Shown here: positions 41,994 through 51,218 of the stretch, piece by piece
Layout of the letters: each line of letters starts with the position of its first letter
How positions within the stretch are numbered: position 1 is the first letter of the stretch
Assembly (NCBI RefSeq): GCF_001006325.2
Contig: NZ_LBIA02000001.1
Location: forward strand, 186,001-250,000
DNA: 64,000 bases
Reading direction: 5' to 3'
Source of the DNA: Afipia massiliensis
Lineage (GTDB): Bacteria > Pseudomonadota > Alphaproteobacteria > Rhizobiales > Xanthobacteraceae
Translations under genes and position numbers: made by a program
Notes under the pieces: model-generated
Seen by the model: only the letters and a program-made list of their open reading frames with translations
What the model was told of the DNA's origin: nothing
Database searches by the model: none

Positions 41994-44066
41994 TCAAGCC
42001 AACTTCAGGGCTGTAACCACAAGATCGATCGCCTTGATGCCGATGAACGGCAGGATCACACCGCCGAGCGCGTAGACCAGCAAATTCCGCCGCAGCAATG
42101 CTGCCGCACCGACAGGACGATACTTCACACCCTTAAGCGCCAGCGGAATCAGGCCGATGATAATGAGTGCGTTGAAGATGATTGCCGACAAAATCGCGCT
42201 TTGCGGAGTCGACAGTTGCATCACGTTCAACACGCCGAGTTGCGGATAGAACGCCACAAACATCGCCGGAATGATCGCGAAGTACTTCGCCACGTCGTTG
42301 GCAATGGAGAATGTCGTCAGCGCTCCGCGCGTCATCAGCAATTGCTTTCCGATCTCCACCACCTCGATCAGCTTGGTGGGATCGGAATCAAGATCGACCA
42401 TGTTGCCGGCTTCTCGCGCCGCCTGAGTGCCGCTCTGCATCGCCACACCGACATCCGCCTGCGCCAATGCAGGAGCGTCGTTGGTGCCGTCACCGCACAT
42501 CGCGATCAGACGTCCGTTCGCCTGTTCGCTGCGAATGTACCGCAACTTGTCTTCCGGTGTCGCTTCGGCGATGAAATCATCGACGCCCGCTTCAGATGCG
42601 ATGGAGGCCGCCGTCACCGGGTTGTCGCCGGTGATCATCACCGTTTTGATGCCCATCCGCCGCAGAGCTGCAAACCTGTCTTTCACATCAGGCTTCACCA
42701 CGTCCTTGAGGTGGATCACGCCAAGGATACGCCCACCATCTGCCAATCCGAGCGGCGTGCCGCCGGAGCGAGCGATCCGGTCGACCGCGGCGCGGAATGC
42801 AGGCGGCTCGGTGATATCCCCGCCCGCCTCGTCGCGGGCGAATTTCAGAACCGAATCGATTGCGCCCTTCCGCAGCTTGCGCGTGCCGATATCGACGCCG
42901 GACAGGCGCGTCACAGCCGAGAAAGGAATGAACGCCGAGCCCTTCGGCGCCTCCTCGCGTTGGACGCCATACTTCTCCGCTGCCATCGTTATGATCGAAC
43001 GGCCTTCCGCCGTCTCGTCGGCATCGCTCGCAAGCAATGCAGCTTCGGCCGCCTCGCGTTCCGAGACGCCAGGCACAACGATAATCTCCGTCGCGAACCG
43101 ATTGCCGAAAGTAATCGTGCCGGTTTTGTCCAACAGCAACGTATCGACGTCACCTGCGGCCTCGACTGCACGACCCGACATCGCCAGCACGTTGAAGCGA
43201 ACCAGGCGATCCATGCCCGCGATTCCAATCGCGGACAACAGCGCGCCGATGGTGGTGGGAATTAACGTCACAAACAGTGCGACCAGCACCACCACCGAGA
43301 TCGAACCGCCAGCATAGGCGACATAGCTCGGGATTGTGGCCGTCGCGAACACGAAAATGATCGTCAAACCGACCAGCAGAATGTTCAACGCAATCTCGTT
43401 CGGCGTTTTCTGCCGGTCCGCGCCTTCCACCAGCTTGATCATGCGATCGAGAAAGGATGATCCCGGCGATGACGTGATACGGATGACGATACGGTCGGAG
43501 ATCACCGTGGTGCCGCCTGTGACCGCCGAGCGGTCACCGCCGGATTCCCGGATCACCGGCGCCGATTCGCCAGTGACCGCAGCTTCGTTGACCGATGCAA
43601 TACCCTCGATCACCTCGCCGTCGCCGGGAATGATGTCGCCCGCCGTACAGACAACGAGGTCCCCTGCTTCAAGCTGGTCCGCCGACACGCCCTCATAGAG
43701 TTCATCGTTGTCAGCCGACAGAAGCCGCTTGGCGCGCGTTTCCGTTCGGGTCTGCCGCAGCGTATCGGCCTGCGCCTTGCCGCGTCCTTCCGCGACGGCT
43801 TCGGCGAAATTGGCAAACAGCACGGTAAACCACAGCCATATGGTGATCTGCATCTCAAACGCGATGTTCTCGGCGCCGATGACGATGTCGCGTATCAGCA
43901 GCACCGTCGTCAGCAGCGTGACCACCTCGAGCACGAACATCACCGGATTCTTGGCGAGTGTGCGCGGATTGAGTTTGACGAACGCCTGACCGATGGCGGG
44001 CAGCACGATGGACGGATCGAGCAGCGTCGTCGCCGATACGCGCTTGCGCAGTTTAACGGATTCCAT
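41994..44066 (-). CDS. kdpB: Potassium-transporting P-type ATPase subunit KdpB
   Basis: The 690-residue catalytic subunit has the phosphorylation motif DKTGT with Asp313, actuator motif TGES (165-168), the [17 protein letters not shown] segment specific to KdpB and the hinge [16 protein letters not shown]. It hydrolyses ATP to power potassium uptake through KdpA. It starts 23 bp after kdpA with GGAG 8 nt before its ATG. Confidence 0.97.
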   Translation of the reverse strand: MESVKLRKRVSATTLLDPSIVLPAIGQAFVKLNPRTLAKNPVMFVLEVVTLLTTVLLIRDIVIGAENIAFEMQITIWLWFTVLFANFAEAVAEGRGKAQADTLRQTRTETRAKRLLSADNDELYEGVSADQLEAGDLVVCTAGDIIPGDGEVIEGIASVNEAAVTGESAPVIRESGGDRSAVTGGTTVISDRIVIRITSSPGSSFLDRMIKLVEGADRQKTPNEIALNILLVGLTIIFVFATATIPSYVAYAGGSISVVVLVALFVTLIPTTIGALLSAIGIAGMDRLVRFNVLAMSGRAVEAAGDVDTLLLDKTGTITFGNRFATEIIVVPGVSEREAAEAALLASDADETAEGRSIITMAAEKYGVQREEAPKGSAFIPFSAVTRLSGVDIGTRKLRKGAIDSVLKFARDEAGGDITEPPAFRAAVDRIARSGGTPLGLADGGRILGVIHLKDVVKPDVKDRFAALRRMGIKTVMITGDNPVTAASIASEAGVDDFIAEATPEDKLRYIRSEQANGRLIAMCGDGTNDAPALAQADVGVAMQSGTQAAREAGNMVDLDSDPTKLIEVVEIGKQLLMTRGALTTFSIANDVAKYFAIIPAMFVAFYPQLGVLNVMQLSTPQSAILSAIIFNALIIIGLIPLALKGVKYRPVGAAALLRRNLLVYALGGVILPFIGIKAIDLVVTALKLA

Positions 44067-44089
44067 AACGTTACTCCGAAGGAGATATT

Positions 44090-45793
44090 CTAGAATGAGC
44101 CGCCGGCCAGCATCGCCAGATGTTCGACGATGGGGCCCAGCGCCAATGCGGGAAAGAAGGTGAGACCGCCAACGATCAGGATCACGCCGACCAGCAAGCC
44201 GACGAACAGACCGCCAGTGGTCGGGAACGTCCCGCTGGACAACGCTACAGTTTTCTTCGCGGCGAGCGACCCCGCGATCGCCATGGCAGGCACGATCATC
44301 CAGAAGCGGCCGACGAACATCGCGACTGCGCCAGCCAGGTTGTAGAATGGGGTGTTGCCCGTGAGCCCACCGAACGCGGAACCATTGTTTGCGGCCTGCG
44401 AGGTGAACGCATAGAGCACTTCGCTGAACCCGTGCGGACCAGCATTACCCATCGACGCAACAGCCGGTTCATAAACCACCGCGATCGCAGTCCAGCCCAG
44501 CATCATCAGCGGCAGGATCAAGATGGCAAGCATCGCCATTTTGACTTCACGCGCTTCGATCTTCTTGCCGACATATTCCGGCGTGCGGCCGACCATAAGA
44601 CCTGCGACGAACACCGTGATGATGACAAACAGCAGCATCCCGTAAAGACCTGCACCGACGCCGCCGACGACAATCTCGCCCAGTTCCATGTTGATCAGCG
44701 GAATCATCCCGCCGAGCGCCGTGAACGAGTCGTGCATGGCGTTGACTGCGCCACAAGAGGCGGCGGTGGTGACAACGGCAAACAATGCGGATGCAACGAT
44801 GCCGAACCGGACCTCCTTGCCTTCCATGTTGCCGCCGGTCAGGCCAAGCGCCTGCAACGCGGACGTGCCGTTGGCTTCAGCCCAGTAGCAAACCGCGACG
44901 CCGACAATGAACAGTACGCCCATCGCTCCCAGGATCGCCCAGCCCTGCCGCTGATTGCCGATCATCCGGCCGAAAACATTGGTCATGGCCGCGCCGAGAA
45001 CGAAGATCGCGAGCATCTGCACGAAGTTGGACAGCGCGGTTGGATTCTCAAACGGATGCGCGGCATTCGCGTTGAAGAAGCCACCTCCATTGGTACCCAG
45101 CATCTTGATGGCCACCTGCGAAGCCACAGGACCAACCGCGATGGTTTGTTTCGCGCCTTCCAGTGTTGTCGCATCGACGTACGCGCCGAGCGTTTGAGGC
45201 ATACCCTGCCACACAAGAAACAGCGAGAGCAGCACGCAAATCGGCAGAAGCACATAGAGCGTGCCGCGGGTGAGATCGACCCAGAAATTACCGACGGTCT
45301 GCACCGAAGCCCGCGAAAATCCGCGACTCAGCGCGACCGCAAGGGCAATGCCCGTCGCAGCCGAGAGGAAATTCTGATGCGTCAGGCCCAGCATCTGCAC
45401 GAGATAGGACATCGTGCTTTCACCACCGTAGTTCTGCCAGTTGGTGTTGGTGATGAAGCTGATGGCCGTGTTCAGTGCAAGGTCGGGCGCGACTGCGGAC
45501 TGGCCTGCCGGATTGAATGGCAGCGCACCTTGCACGCGCATCAAGGCATACAGCAGCACGAAGCCGCCCACATGAAACAGGAGCATGGCAAACGTGTAGG
45601 CAAGCCAATGCTGCTCGCGCTTTTCGTCGACACCGCCAATGCGATACAATGCTGATTCAACCGGACGCAGTATCGGCGACAGAAATGTGCGTTCGCCCGC
45701 GAACACGCGGGTCATGTAGCCGCCGATCACAGGAGTGAGCGCGACGATGACGGCACAGAAAATGATGATCTGGGCCCAACCGATCATTGTCAT
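44090..45793 (-). CDS. kdpA: Potassium-transporting ATPase potassium-binding subunit KdpA
   Basis: The 567-residue membrane protein has the repeated pore-loop segments of the K+ channel-like superfamily: [49 protein letters not shown] and [17 protein letters not shown]. These line the selectivity filter. Length and motifs are typical of KdpA. It is 9 bp downstream of kdpF. Confidence 0.97.
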   Translation of the reverse strand: MTMIGWAQIIIFCAVIVALTPVIGGYMTRVFAGERTFLSPILRPVESALYRIGGVDEKREQHWLAYTFAMLLFHVGGFVLLYALMRVQGALPFNPAGQSAVAPDLALNTAISFITNTNWQNYGGESTMSYLVQMLGLTHQNFLSAATGIALAVALSRGFSRASVQTVGNFWVDLTRGTLYVLLPICVLLSLFLVWQGMPQTLGAYVDATTLEGAKQTIAVGPVASQVAIKMLGTNGGGFFNANAAHPFENPTALSNFVQMLAIFVLGAAMTNVFGRMIGNQRQGWAILGAMGVLFIVGVAVCYWAEANGTSALQALGLTGGNMEGKEVRFGIVASALFAVVTTAASCGAVNAMHDSFTALGGMIPLINMELGEIVVGGVGAGLYGMLLFVIITVFVAGLMVGRTPEYVGKKIEAREVKMAMLAILILPLMMLGWTAIAVVYEPAVASMGNAGPHGFSEVLYAFTSQAANNGSAFGGLTGNTPFYNLAGAVAMFVGRFWMIVPAMAIAGSLAAKKTVALSSGTFPTTGGLFVGLLVGVILIVGGLTFFPALALGPIVEHLAMLAGGSF

Positions 45794-45802
45794 GGCGGAC
45801 TC

Positions 45803-45892
45803 CTAGAAACGCTCAGGACGCAGCAAAGCGTAGGTGAGATAGACAAGCAGCCCCGCTGTTGTCAGCGCGGCCAACGAATAATCAATGGACAT
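45803..45892 (-). CDS. kdpF: Potassium-transporting ATPase subunit KdpF
   Basis: A 29-residue single-helix peptide, MSIDYSLAALTTAGLLVYLT followed by YALLRPERF, just before kdpA. The size, the position and the C-terminal LLRPERF are characteristic of KdpF, which stabilises the KdpABC complex in the membrane. Confidence 0.9.
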   Translation of the reverse strand: MSIDYSLAALTTAGLLVYLTYALLRPERF

Positions 45893-45903
45893 GAAACGCC
45901 TCT

Positions 45904-45987
45904 CTAAAGCCGGTCGCAGGCGATGGCGTAACCCATCGTCAGGATGAAAAGGCCAAAGACGATGGCCAGCATGAGCAGATCGAGCAT
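45904..45987 (-). CDS. 27-residue membrane mini-protein upstream of kdpF
   Basis: An ATG at 45987 with GGGAG 7-8 nt upstream opens a 27-codon frame encoding one hydrophobic helix, MLDLLMLAIVFGLFILTMGY followed by AIACDRL, ending with TAG 11 bp before kdpF. Composition, ribosome-binding site and position in the operon all support a real gene. Similar peptides before kdpF seem common in alphaproteobacteria (from memory). It could be an additional KdpFABC small subunit or a leader peptide. Confidence 0.7.
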   Translation of the reverse strand: MLDLLMLAIVFGLFILTMGYAIACDRL

Positions 45988-46069
45988 GGAAACTCCCACC
46001 GATGATTGGGGCTTCCATGCAGATAGGCTGCGGCACATAAGGAAACGATGCGAATTGCCGGGGTGGCGT

Positions 46070-46086
46070 ATAAAGAAACAATAAAG
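46070..46086 (-). promoter_or_regulatory. Candidate KdpE-binding direct repeat in the kdp promoter region
   Basis: On the minus strand CTTTAT occurs twice with an 11-bp period (46086-46081 and 46075-46070), about one helical turn, roughly 85-100 bp upstream of the first kdp start codon. The known E. coli KdpE site is also a T-rich TTTATA/TTTACA pair. The element is the only AT-rich tract in this promoter region. Confidence 0.4.
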
Positions 46087-46214
46087 ATGGGAGAGATTGG
46101 CTGACCAGCCGGAACGAGATCAAGCCCGCTCCGGCCATGCGGCGAGAACGAGCGCAAAGATTTCAGTATGTCCACTGGCAACCGCTCTTAAGAAGAGTTC
46201 GGTCGCGGCCGCTT

Positions 46215-47306
46215 TTAACTCGCTTTTGCGAGCCCATCCGCTTTTTTGAGCGCGGCCACGAGGTTTTCCTCGGTTACGGCCCCGACAAACTGCTTGAGGT
46301 ATGGCGCTTCGGCGATCGAGCGCTGCGCGATGGTCCGAATGCCGTCCTGCACGTCGCCCGAGAACCCAAGATCTTTCAGGCCCGTCGGCAAACCGACCGC
46401 GCGATAGAACGCGACGATGTCGGCAAGGAAGTCTGCCGACCGCTGCTCAAGACAGAGCTGCGTCAGGAGACCGAATGCGACCTGCTCGCCATGAAGCGAT
46501 GCATTCAGTGAAGGAATGGCTGAAAAGCCTCGCGTAAGAGAATGCGCGATCGATAAGCCACCGCTCTCGAAGCCGAGACCGCTGAGCAGGATCGTCGCCT
46601 CGACGATATTCTCAAAAGCGGCGTCAGGCTCCTTGCGGTCGACCGCCGCGAGGGACGATATCGCATCCCGCCGGATCACCTGATAGCACTGGTCGGCAAT
46701 CGAAACCGCGAGCGCGGCGGGCCGAGCCTTGTAGAAGTTCATGCCACCGGAGTTGAAGCACTGCTCCGCCTCGAACTTTTTCGAGAGCGCATCGCCGATC
46801 CCGGCAACGAAGAAGCGGCGCGGCGCACGCGCGATAATCGATGTGTCAACGACAACCGCATCCGGGTTGGTCGGCATCAGCCGGACTTCCTTCAGGACAT
46901 GATCGTCGGTGTAGACGATCGCCAGCCGGCTGGTCGGCGCATCGTTCGAGGCCACCGTCGGCACGACGATGATCGCCCCGCCGCGCAAAATGCGAACGCC
47001 CTTTGCGGTATCGATCGCCTTGCCGCCGCCAATCGCAATAATGACGTCGCTGTTAGCAGCGCTAGCCTTGGTGGCCATCGTATCGATCTGGTTCGCGGAA
47101 CATTCGCCTGAGAACTCGGCGAACTCCATGCCGTCGGTGCATGGCTTAAGCAATGCAGTGAGCTGTTCGCGCAGAGAACCGAGCACGGCCACGTCCGCCA
47201 CAATAAACGGGCGACGACCGTAAAGGGACACCAGCGCCGCGAGTTCATTCAGCGCGCCCGGACCCTGAACGTAACGGTGCGGCCCCCCGAAAGCTCGAAT
47301 GGTCAT
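46215..47306 (-). CDS. Iron/zinc-dependent glycerol dehydrogenase-type enzyme (GldA family)
   Basis: The 363-residue enzyme has the NAD motif GGGKAIDTAKG (93-103) and metal ligands Asp172 (GIGDALSKKFEAEQC), His255 (IAHSLTRGF) and His272 (LHGEQVAFG), the GldA arrangement. GldA-type enzymes oxidise glycerol or related vicinal diols to hydroxyketones with NAD. Its start overlaps the SDR gene by ATGA and it ends an eight-gene operon with an ABC sugar importer and an FGGY kinase. The substrate is therefore more likely a sugar alcohol or its derivative than glycerol alone (inference). Confidence 0.88.
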   Translation of the reverse strand: MTIRAFGGPHRYVQGPGALNELAALVSLYGRRPFIVADVAVLGSLREQLTALLKPCTDGMEFAEFSGECSANQIDTMATKASAANSDVIIAIGGGKAIDTAKGVRILRGGAIIVVPTVASNDAPTSRLAIVYTDDHVLKEVRLMPTNPDAVVVDTSIIARAPRRFFVAGIGDALSKKFEAEQCFNSGGMNFYKARPAALAVSIADQCYQVIRRDAISSLAAVDRKEPDAAFENIVEATILLSGLGFESGGLSIAHSLTRGFSAIPSLNASLHGEQVAFGLLTQLCLEQRSADFLADIVAFYRAVGLPTGLKDLGFSGDVQDGIRTIAQRSIAEAPYLKQFVGAVTEENLVAALKKADGLAKAS

Positions 47307-48079
47307 TGATCACCCCAGAAGAAATCGCGTTTGCCGCCATCCATGCAGATCAGCGCGCCGTTGATGAACGCGGCCTGAGTGGAGCACAGAAATGCGATCA
47401 GCGAACCCACCTCTTCAGGCTGGCAAAATCGGCCGAGCGGATTCTGTCCGGCGATAACCGCGCGCTTTTCAGCCGAAAAACCCGCGATCAGCGCGGTCTC
47501 GACATAACCCGGCGCGATTGCATTGACCGTAATTCCTGCGCTGCCGACTTCCTTGGCCAGCGTTCGCGTGAATCCGATCACGCCAGCCTTCGCTGCGGAA
47601 TAATTCGTCACGCCGGGGCGTCCGCCGCCGGTGACGTTCATCGACGACGTATTCACAATCCGTCCGAAGCCGCGTTCGCGCATCAGCGGGACCGCATACT
47701 TGCTGCACAGAAATGTGCTGCGCAGATGTGTCCGGACAATGATGTCCCAATCGTCGAGCGACATGTTTTCGGCAAGGCTGCCAAGATGCCGGCCGCCTGC
47801 GCCGGCGTTGTTGACCAGAATGTCGAGATGACCAAGCCCGCGATGCGCTTCGCGGACGACGGCTTCCGCGCCTGCTTCTTCCGATACGTCACCAATGGCG
47901 ACAACTGCTTTCGTGCCCGCAGCCCTCAATTCAGCCACGGTGGCCTCCGCCGCCTCGCGGTCGATGTCGTTGATCGCGATGGAGCATCCTTCTGCCGCCA
48001 GCGCCAGTGCCTCAGCCTTGCCAATGCCCCGCGCCGCACCGGTCACCAACGCGGCTTTGCCCTTCAATCCGAGATCCAT
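47303..48079 (-). CDS. Short-chain dehydrogenase/reductase (SDR)
   Basis: The 258-residue classical SDR has the cofactor motif TGAARGIG (13-20), DV at 64-65, NNAG (90-93), catalytic Ser145/146, Tyr160 and Lys164 (YSAAK), and PGYVET. Asp38 and Asp40 after the second strand (AINDID) favour NAD over NADP. The C-terminus (ICMDGGKRDFFWGDQ) is slightly longer than usual. Operon context suggests a polyol or sugar dehydrogenase. It overlaps the GldA-type gene and lies 2 bp after the permease gene. Confidence 0.92.
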   Translation of the reverse strand: MDLGLKGKAALVTGAARGIGKAEALALAAEGCSIAINDIDREAAEATVAELRAAGTKAVVAIGDVSEEAGAEAVVREAHRGLGHLDILVNNAGAGGRHLGSLAENMSLDDWDIIVRTHLRSTFLCSKYAVPLMRERGFGRIVNTSSMNVTGGGRPGVTNYSAAKAGVIGFTRTLAKEVGSAGITVNAIAPGYVETALIAGFSAEKRAVIAGQNPLGRFCQPEEVGSLIAFLCSTQAAFINGALICMDGGKRDFFWGDQ

Positions 48080-48081
48080 GA

Positions 48082-48915
48082 TTAACCCTTCACTGCACCG
48101 GCACCGAGGCCTTGAATGAAGTACTGCGTCAACAGCGCGAACGCCGCGAATAAAGGCAGCGCGATCAGCGTCGATCCCGCCATGATCTCACCCCACCGCA
48201 GATCGAATGACCCGACCATCGAGGCAAGCCCCACCGGCAGCGTCTTGTTGGCATCGCTGCCGATCATGATCAGCGCGAACGTGTAATCGGTCCACGACAG
48301 CAGGAACGAGAAGATCGCCACCGTGATCAACCCGGGCAGCGACAATGGCAGCACCACCCGCAGGAAGGCGCCAAGCCGTGTACAGCCATCGACCATCGCG
48401 GCCTCTTCCAGCTCGAACGGCATGCCCTTGAAGAATCCCCACAGGAACCAGACGCCAAGCGGCAGCGTCAGTGTCAGATGCGACGCGATCAGGCCGATCA
48501 AGGTGTCGCTGAGGCCAAGACGCGCGAAGATCGTGAACATCGGAATCGCGATCAGCAGCGGCGGGAACATGTAGGCGTAGAGCATCGCGCCCACGATCAG
48601 CTTCTTGCCGCGAATGCGCTGGCGCGTCACGGCGTAGGCGATCATGATCGAAAAAACCATCGTTACGACGACGGTGACCACGGCGACAATGACGCTGTTC
48701 ATGAAATGCGTCGGGTAGTCGGTCAGTTCGAGCAGGTTACGATAGTAATCCAGCGTGAACGGACCCGGCATCAGCGAGACGGTGCTGAGCAGGCTCGTCG
48801 GCTCACGCAGACTGGAGATGAACATCCAGTAGATCGGGAACGCCGAATAGATCGCGATGACGATCGCGGCGCCATAAAGGCTCAGCCGGGCGGGAAGCGA
48901 TTTGACGGCGGCCAT
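48082..48915 (-). CDS. Carbohydrate ABC transporter permease (MalG/UgpE type)
   Basis: The 277-residue membrane protein has six helices and the EAA loop EEAAMVDGCTRLGAFLRVVLPLSLPG, reported here by its core EEAAMVDG. The ATG at 48915 shares one base with the stop of the previous permease gene (TAATG), so the far longer open frame upstream is not real. It forms the second half of the transport channel. Confidence 0.93.
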   Translation of the reverse strand: MAAVKSLPARLSLYGAAIVIAIYSAFPIYWMFISSLREPTSLLSTVSLMPGPFTLDYYRNLLELTDYPTHFMNSVIVAVVTVVVTMVFSIMIAYAVTRQRIRGKKLIVGAMLYAYMFPPLLIAIPMFTIFARLGLSDTLIGLIASHLTLTLPLGVWFLWGFFKGMPFELEEAAMVDGCTRLGAFLRVVLPLSLPGLITVAIFSFLLSWTDYTFALIMIGSDANKTLPVGLASMVGSFDLRWGEIMAGSTLIALPLFAAFALLTQYFIQGLGAGAVKG

Positions 48916-49811
48916 TAATCGTCCTCGAGCGGGAAGATACGGAAGTAGAAGAACACGGCGACCGACAGGATCGCGAAGGAAATCGTCGCAATCGCAGCGC
49001 CGCCGCCGATGTCGAACAGGCTGAATGCGTGGCGATAGGACAGGATGGCCAGATGCTCGGTCGATCCGACCGGCCCGCCGCGAGTCAAAAGCCAGATCAC
49101 GTCGAACTTGTTGAACATCCAGATCGCGCGGAGCAGAACGACCACGGTCAGGATCGGCTTCAGCATCGGCAACGTAATGTGGAAGAACCGCTGCACCGCC
49201 GTGGTGCCGTCCACCCGCGCCGCCTCGTAGAGCGACGTCGGAACGGTCTGCAATGCCGCGAGGAAACAGGTCGTGACAAACGGGGTCCACATCCAGACGC
49301 TGACGAGGATGACTGACGTCATTGCCGCGCCGGAACTCTCGAACCAGTTCACAGGCGGCAGCCCCATGGCTGCGATGGCTTTGGTGATGATGCCGATGCT
49401 GCCGTCCACCATCCACTTGAATGTGAGGATCACGACCACGGTCGGAAGCAGGTAAGGAAGAATGGAGAGTCCGCGAACGAAATTGCGACCGGGGAATGTC
49501 TCATTCAGGATCAGGGCAAAGCCGATGCCGAGCACGACCTGAAGCACGATCGAACCCAGGGAATAAAGGACGCCGTTCCAAAGCGCGCGCCAGAATTCCG
49601 GCAACTGCATAATCGCGATGTAGTTGTCGAGGCCAACCCATTTGGGTTCACCGACAAACGAGTCGAGCTTGTAGAAGCTCAGACTGATGGCATAGGTCAC
49701 CGGCGCGACGATCAACACGAGCGTCACCAGCAGTCCAATCAGCAAGAAGCTGTAGATCGTCGCTTTCGAACTCAAGTTCGTCTTTCCGGGGAAAAGCCCG
49801 GCCGGGAGCAT
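48915..49811 (-). CDS. Carbohydrate ABC transporter permease (MalF/UgpA type)
   Basis: Up to 298 residues, with six helices (TIYSFLLIGLLVTLVLIV first) and the EAA loop YEAARVDGTTAVQRFFHITL. The ATG at 49811 lies in the loop of a strong hairpin and has no ribosome-binding site, and its first dozen residues (MLPAGLFPGKTN) look atypical. A TTG at 49775, with GGAAAG about 6 nt upstream, would give 286 residues and is a serious alternative. Partner of the permease encoded next. Confidence 0.9.
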   Translation of the reverse strand: MLPAGLFPGKTNLSSKATIYSFLLIGLLVTLVLIVAPVTYAISLSFYKLDSFVGEPKWVGLDNYIAIMQLPEFWRALWNGVLYSLGSIVLQVVLGIGFALILNETFPGRNFVRGLSILPYLLPTVVVILTFKWMVDGSIGIITKAIAAMGLPPVNWFESSGAAMTSVILVSVWMWTPFVTTCFLAALQTVPTSLYEAARVDGTTAVQRFFHITLPMLKPILTVVVLLRAIWMFNKFDVIWLLTRGGPVGSTEHLAILSYRHAFSLFDIGGGAAIATISFAILSVAVFFYFRIFPLEDD

Positions 49812-49821
49812 CCGGCCGGGC
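49796..49821 (-). terminator. GC-rich hairpin with T-run between binding protein and permease genes
   Basis: GCCCGGCCGG and CCGGCCGGGC pair perfectly over 10 bp with a 6-nt loop, followed on the minus strand by TTTT. It lies 19 bp after the binding-protein stop. Such attenuating or 3'-protecting hairpins after binding-protein genes typically raise their expression above that of the downstream permeases. Confidence 0.65.
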
Positions 49822-49839
49822 AGTTGGCAAACGCTTTTC

Positions 49840-51159
49840 TTATGCTGTGAGCTTGCGCATCTTGTCGCCCGCTGCCTTGACGCAGTCGGCCGCCGGCATG
49901 TTCTTCAGGATGCGATTCTGCAGCATTTCGGGGATCACAAAGCCTTCGAAGACCTTGCCCGGACGCAGATCTGGCGCAGGACCTTCCGTATCGACGGACG
50001 TCAGGGTCATCGATTTGTCGACGATGAAGCCCTTCATGGTCTCTACAGCTTCCTTGTGCTTCTCGATCAGCGGGTGAGCGCGCCAGCGCGCATCCTCGTA
50101 AACGTCGAGGCGCGGAGGCTGGAAGTGCAACGGCGCGGTGTGCAGGAAGTTGATGTACTGGTTCTCGGTGAACCACTTCATGAACTTCATCGACTCGCTG
50201 GAGTTCGGCGTCTTCAGCACCACCCAGCCGTCATAGCCGTGGTTGACCGCCTTCGCCTTCCCCGCGCTGTCCATGTACGGCATGATTCCGTACTTGGTCG
50301 CGAGAGCCGGTGACGTACGCTCAAGCGCCTCGATGATGCGGCCGGCATAGGCCGTGTGCCCGACCTTGTCCGAGGAGAAGTTGGACAGCACTTCACCGAA
50401 GCTCGCCTGGCTCGTGCCGGACGGCATGGTCTTGTAGAGGTCAGCAAAGAAATCGAGATAGGCCGCAACCTTCGGAGCGTTTGCCGCATTGTCGATGGCG
50501 ACGTTCCACTTGTCGTCGAACAGCTTGACGCCTTCGGCCCACATGAAGCCCGGCGACAGCCAGTTGGTTGCGCCGTTGCTGCCGATCGGGAACAGAGCGC
50601 CCGCGCGGCCATCTTCATTCAGCGCCTGCGAATTCTTGAGCATATCGGCCCAAGTCTTGGGAACGCTCAGGCCCTTCTTCTCGTAGAGGTCCTTGCGGTA
50701 ATAAATCCAGGCCAGATTGTAGTCGTAGGGATACCAGTAGGTTTCGCCCTTAATGGGGAAGAGAATCTTCGGGCCCCACTTGTGCTTGCTGGTCAACTCG
50801 GTCAGCGGCATCAAATGCCCTTCCGCCTGCAGCAGCAAAACGTGACCGACGAAGGCAAACGTCGCGATGTCATAAGGCTGACCGCCGCGCAGCGAGGTCG
50901 TCACCTTGGTAAAGGCATCGTCAAGCGGCACGGAATCGACGATGACCTGCGTGCCGGTCATCCGTTCGTATTCAGCACAAGCGACCTTCAGCGCGCGGAT
51001 GCTGTCGATGGATGTTTCGGTGTTGAGGAAGCGGATCGTCTTCTTGCCCTGCCCCCAAACTGCGGGCGCGCCGAGTGTGCCCGCCGCGATCCCTGCGCCG
51101 ACTGCGCCGGCGCCCTTGATCAGCGTGCGGCGGTCGATACTTTTTCCGTTCTTAGACAT
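49840..51159 (-). CDS. Extracellular sugar-binding protein of ABC importer (Tat-exported)
   Basis: This encodes 439 residues from the ATG at 51159, with GGGAG upstream; the in-frame ATG at 51174 precedes that site. A twin-arginine leader (DRRTLIKGAGAVGAG, cut near AVWG-QG) is followed by a type 1 family (MalE/UgpB-like) binding fold: IRALKVACAEYERMTGTQV, PYDIATFAFVGHVLLLQAEG, KGETYWYPYDYNLAWIYYRK and SSESMKFMKWFTENQ. It captures the carbohydrate in the periplasm for the two permeases encoded downstream. Confidence 0.92.
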   Translation of the reverse strand: MSKNGKSIDRRTLIKGAGAVGAGIAAGTLGAPAVWGQGKKTIRFLNTETSIDSIRALKVACAEYERMTGTQVIVDSVPLDDAFTKVTTSLRGGQPYDIATFAFVGHVLLLQAEGHLMPLTELTSKHKWGPKILFPIKGETYWYPYDYNLAWIYYRKDLYEKKGLSVPKTWADMLKNSQALNEDGRAGALFPIGSNGATNWLSPGFMWAEGVKLFDDKWNVAIDNAANAPKVAAYLDFFADLYKTMPSGTSQASFGEVLSNFSSDKVGHTAYAGRIIEALERTSPALATKYGIMPYMDSAGKAKAVNHGYDGWVVLKTPNSSESMKFMKWFTENQYINFLHTAPLHFQPPRLDVYEDARWRAHPLIEKHKEAVETMKGFIVDKSMTLTSVDTEGPAPDLRPGKVFEGFVIPEMLQNRILKNMPAADCVKAAGDKMRKLTA

Positions 51160-51218
51160 TTCGTTGTCTCCCATGGCAAATTCACTGTTGTGAACGTTCG
51201 TTTTAGTTTCTTGGTCGC

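Noticed and set aside
44120-45655. A 511-residue open frame antisense to kdpA
   Set aside because: kdpA on the other strand has all family motifs; the antisense frame is His/Arg/Asp-rich without domains, an artefact of GC-rich codon bias.
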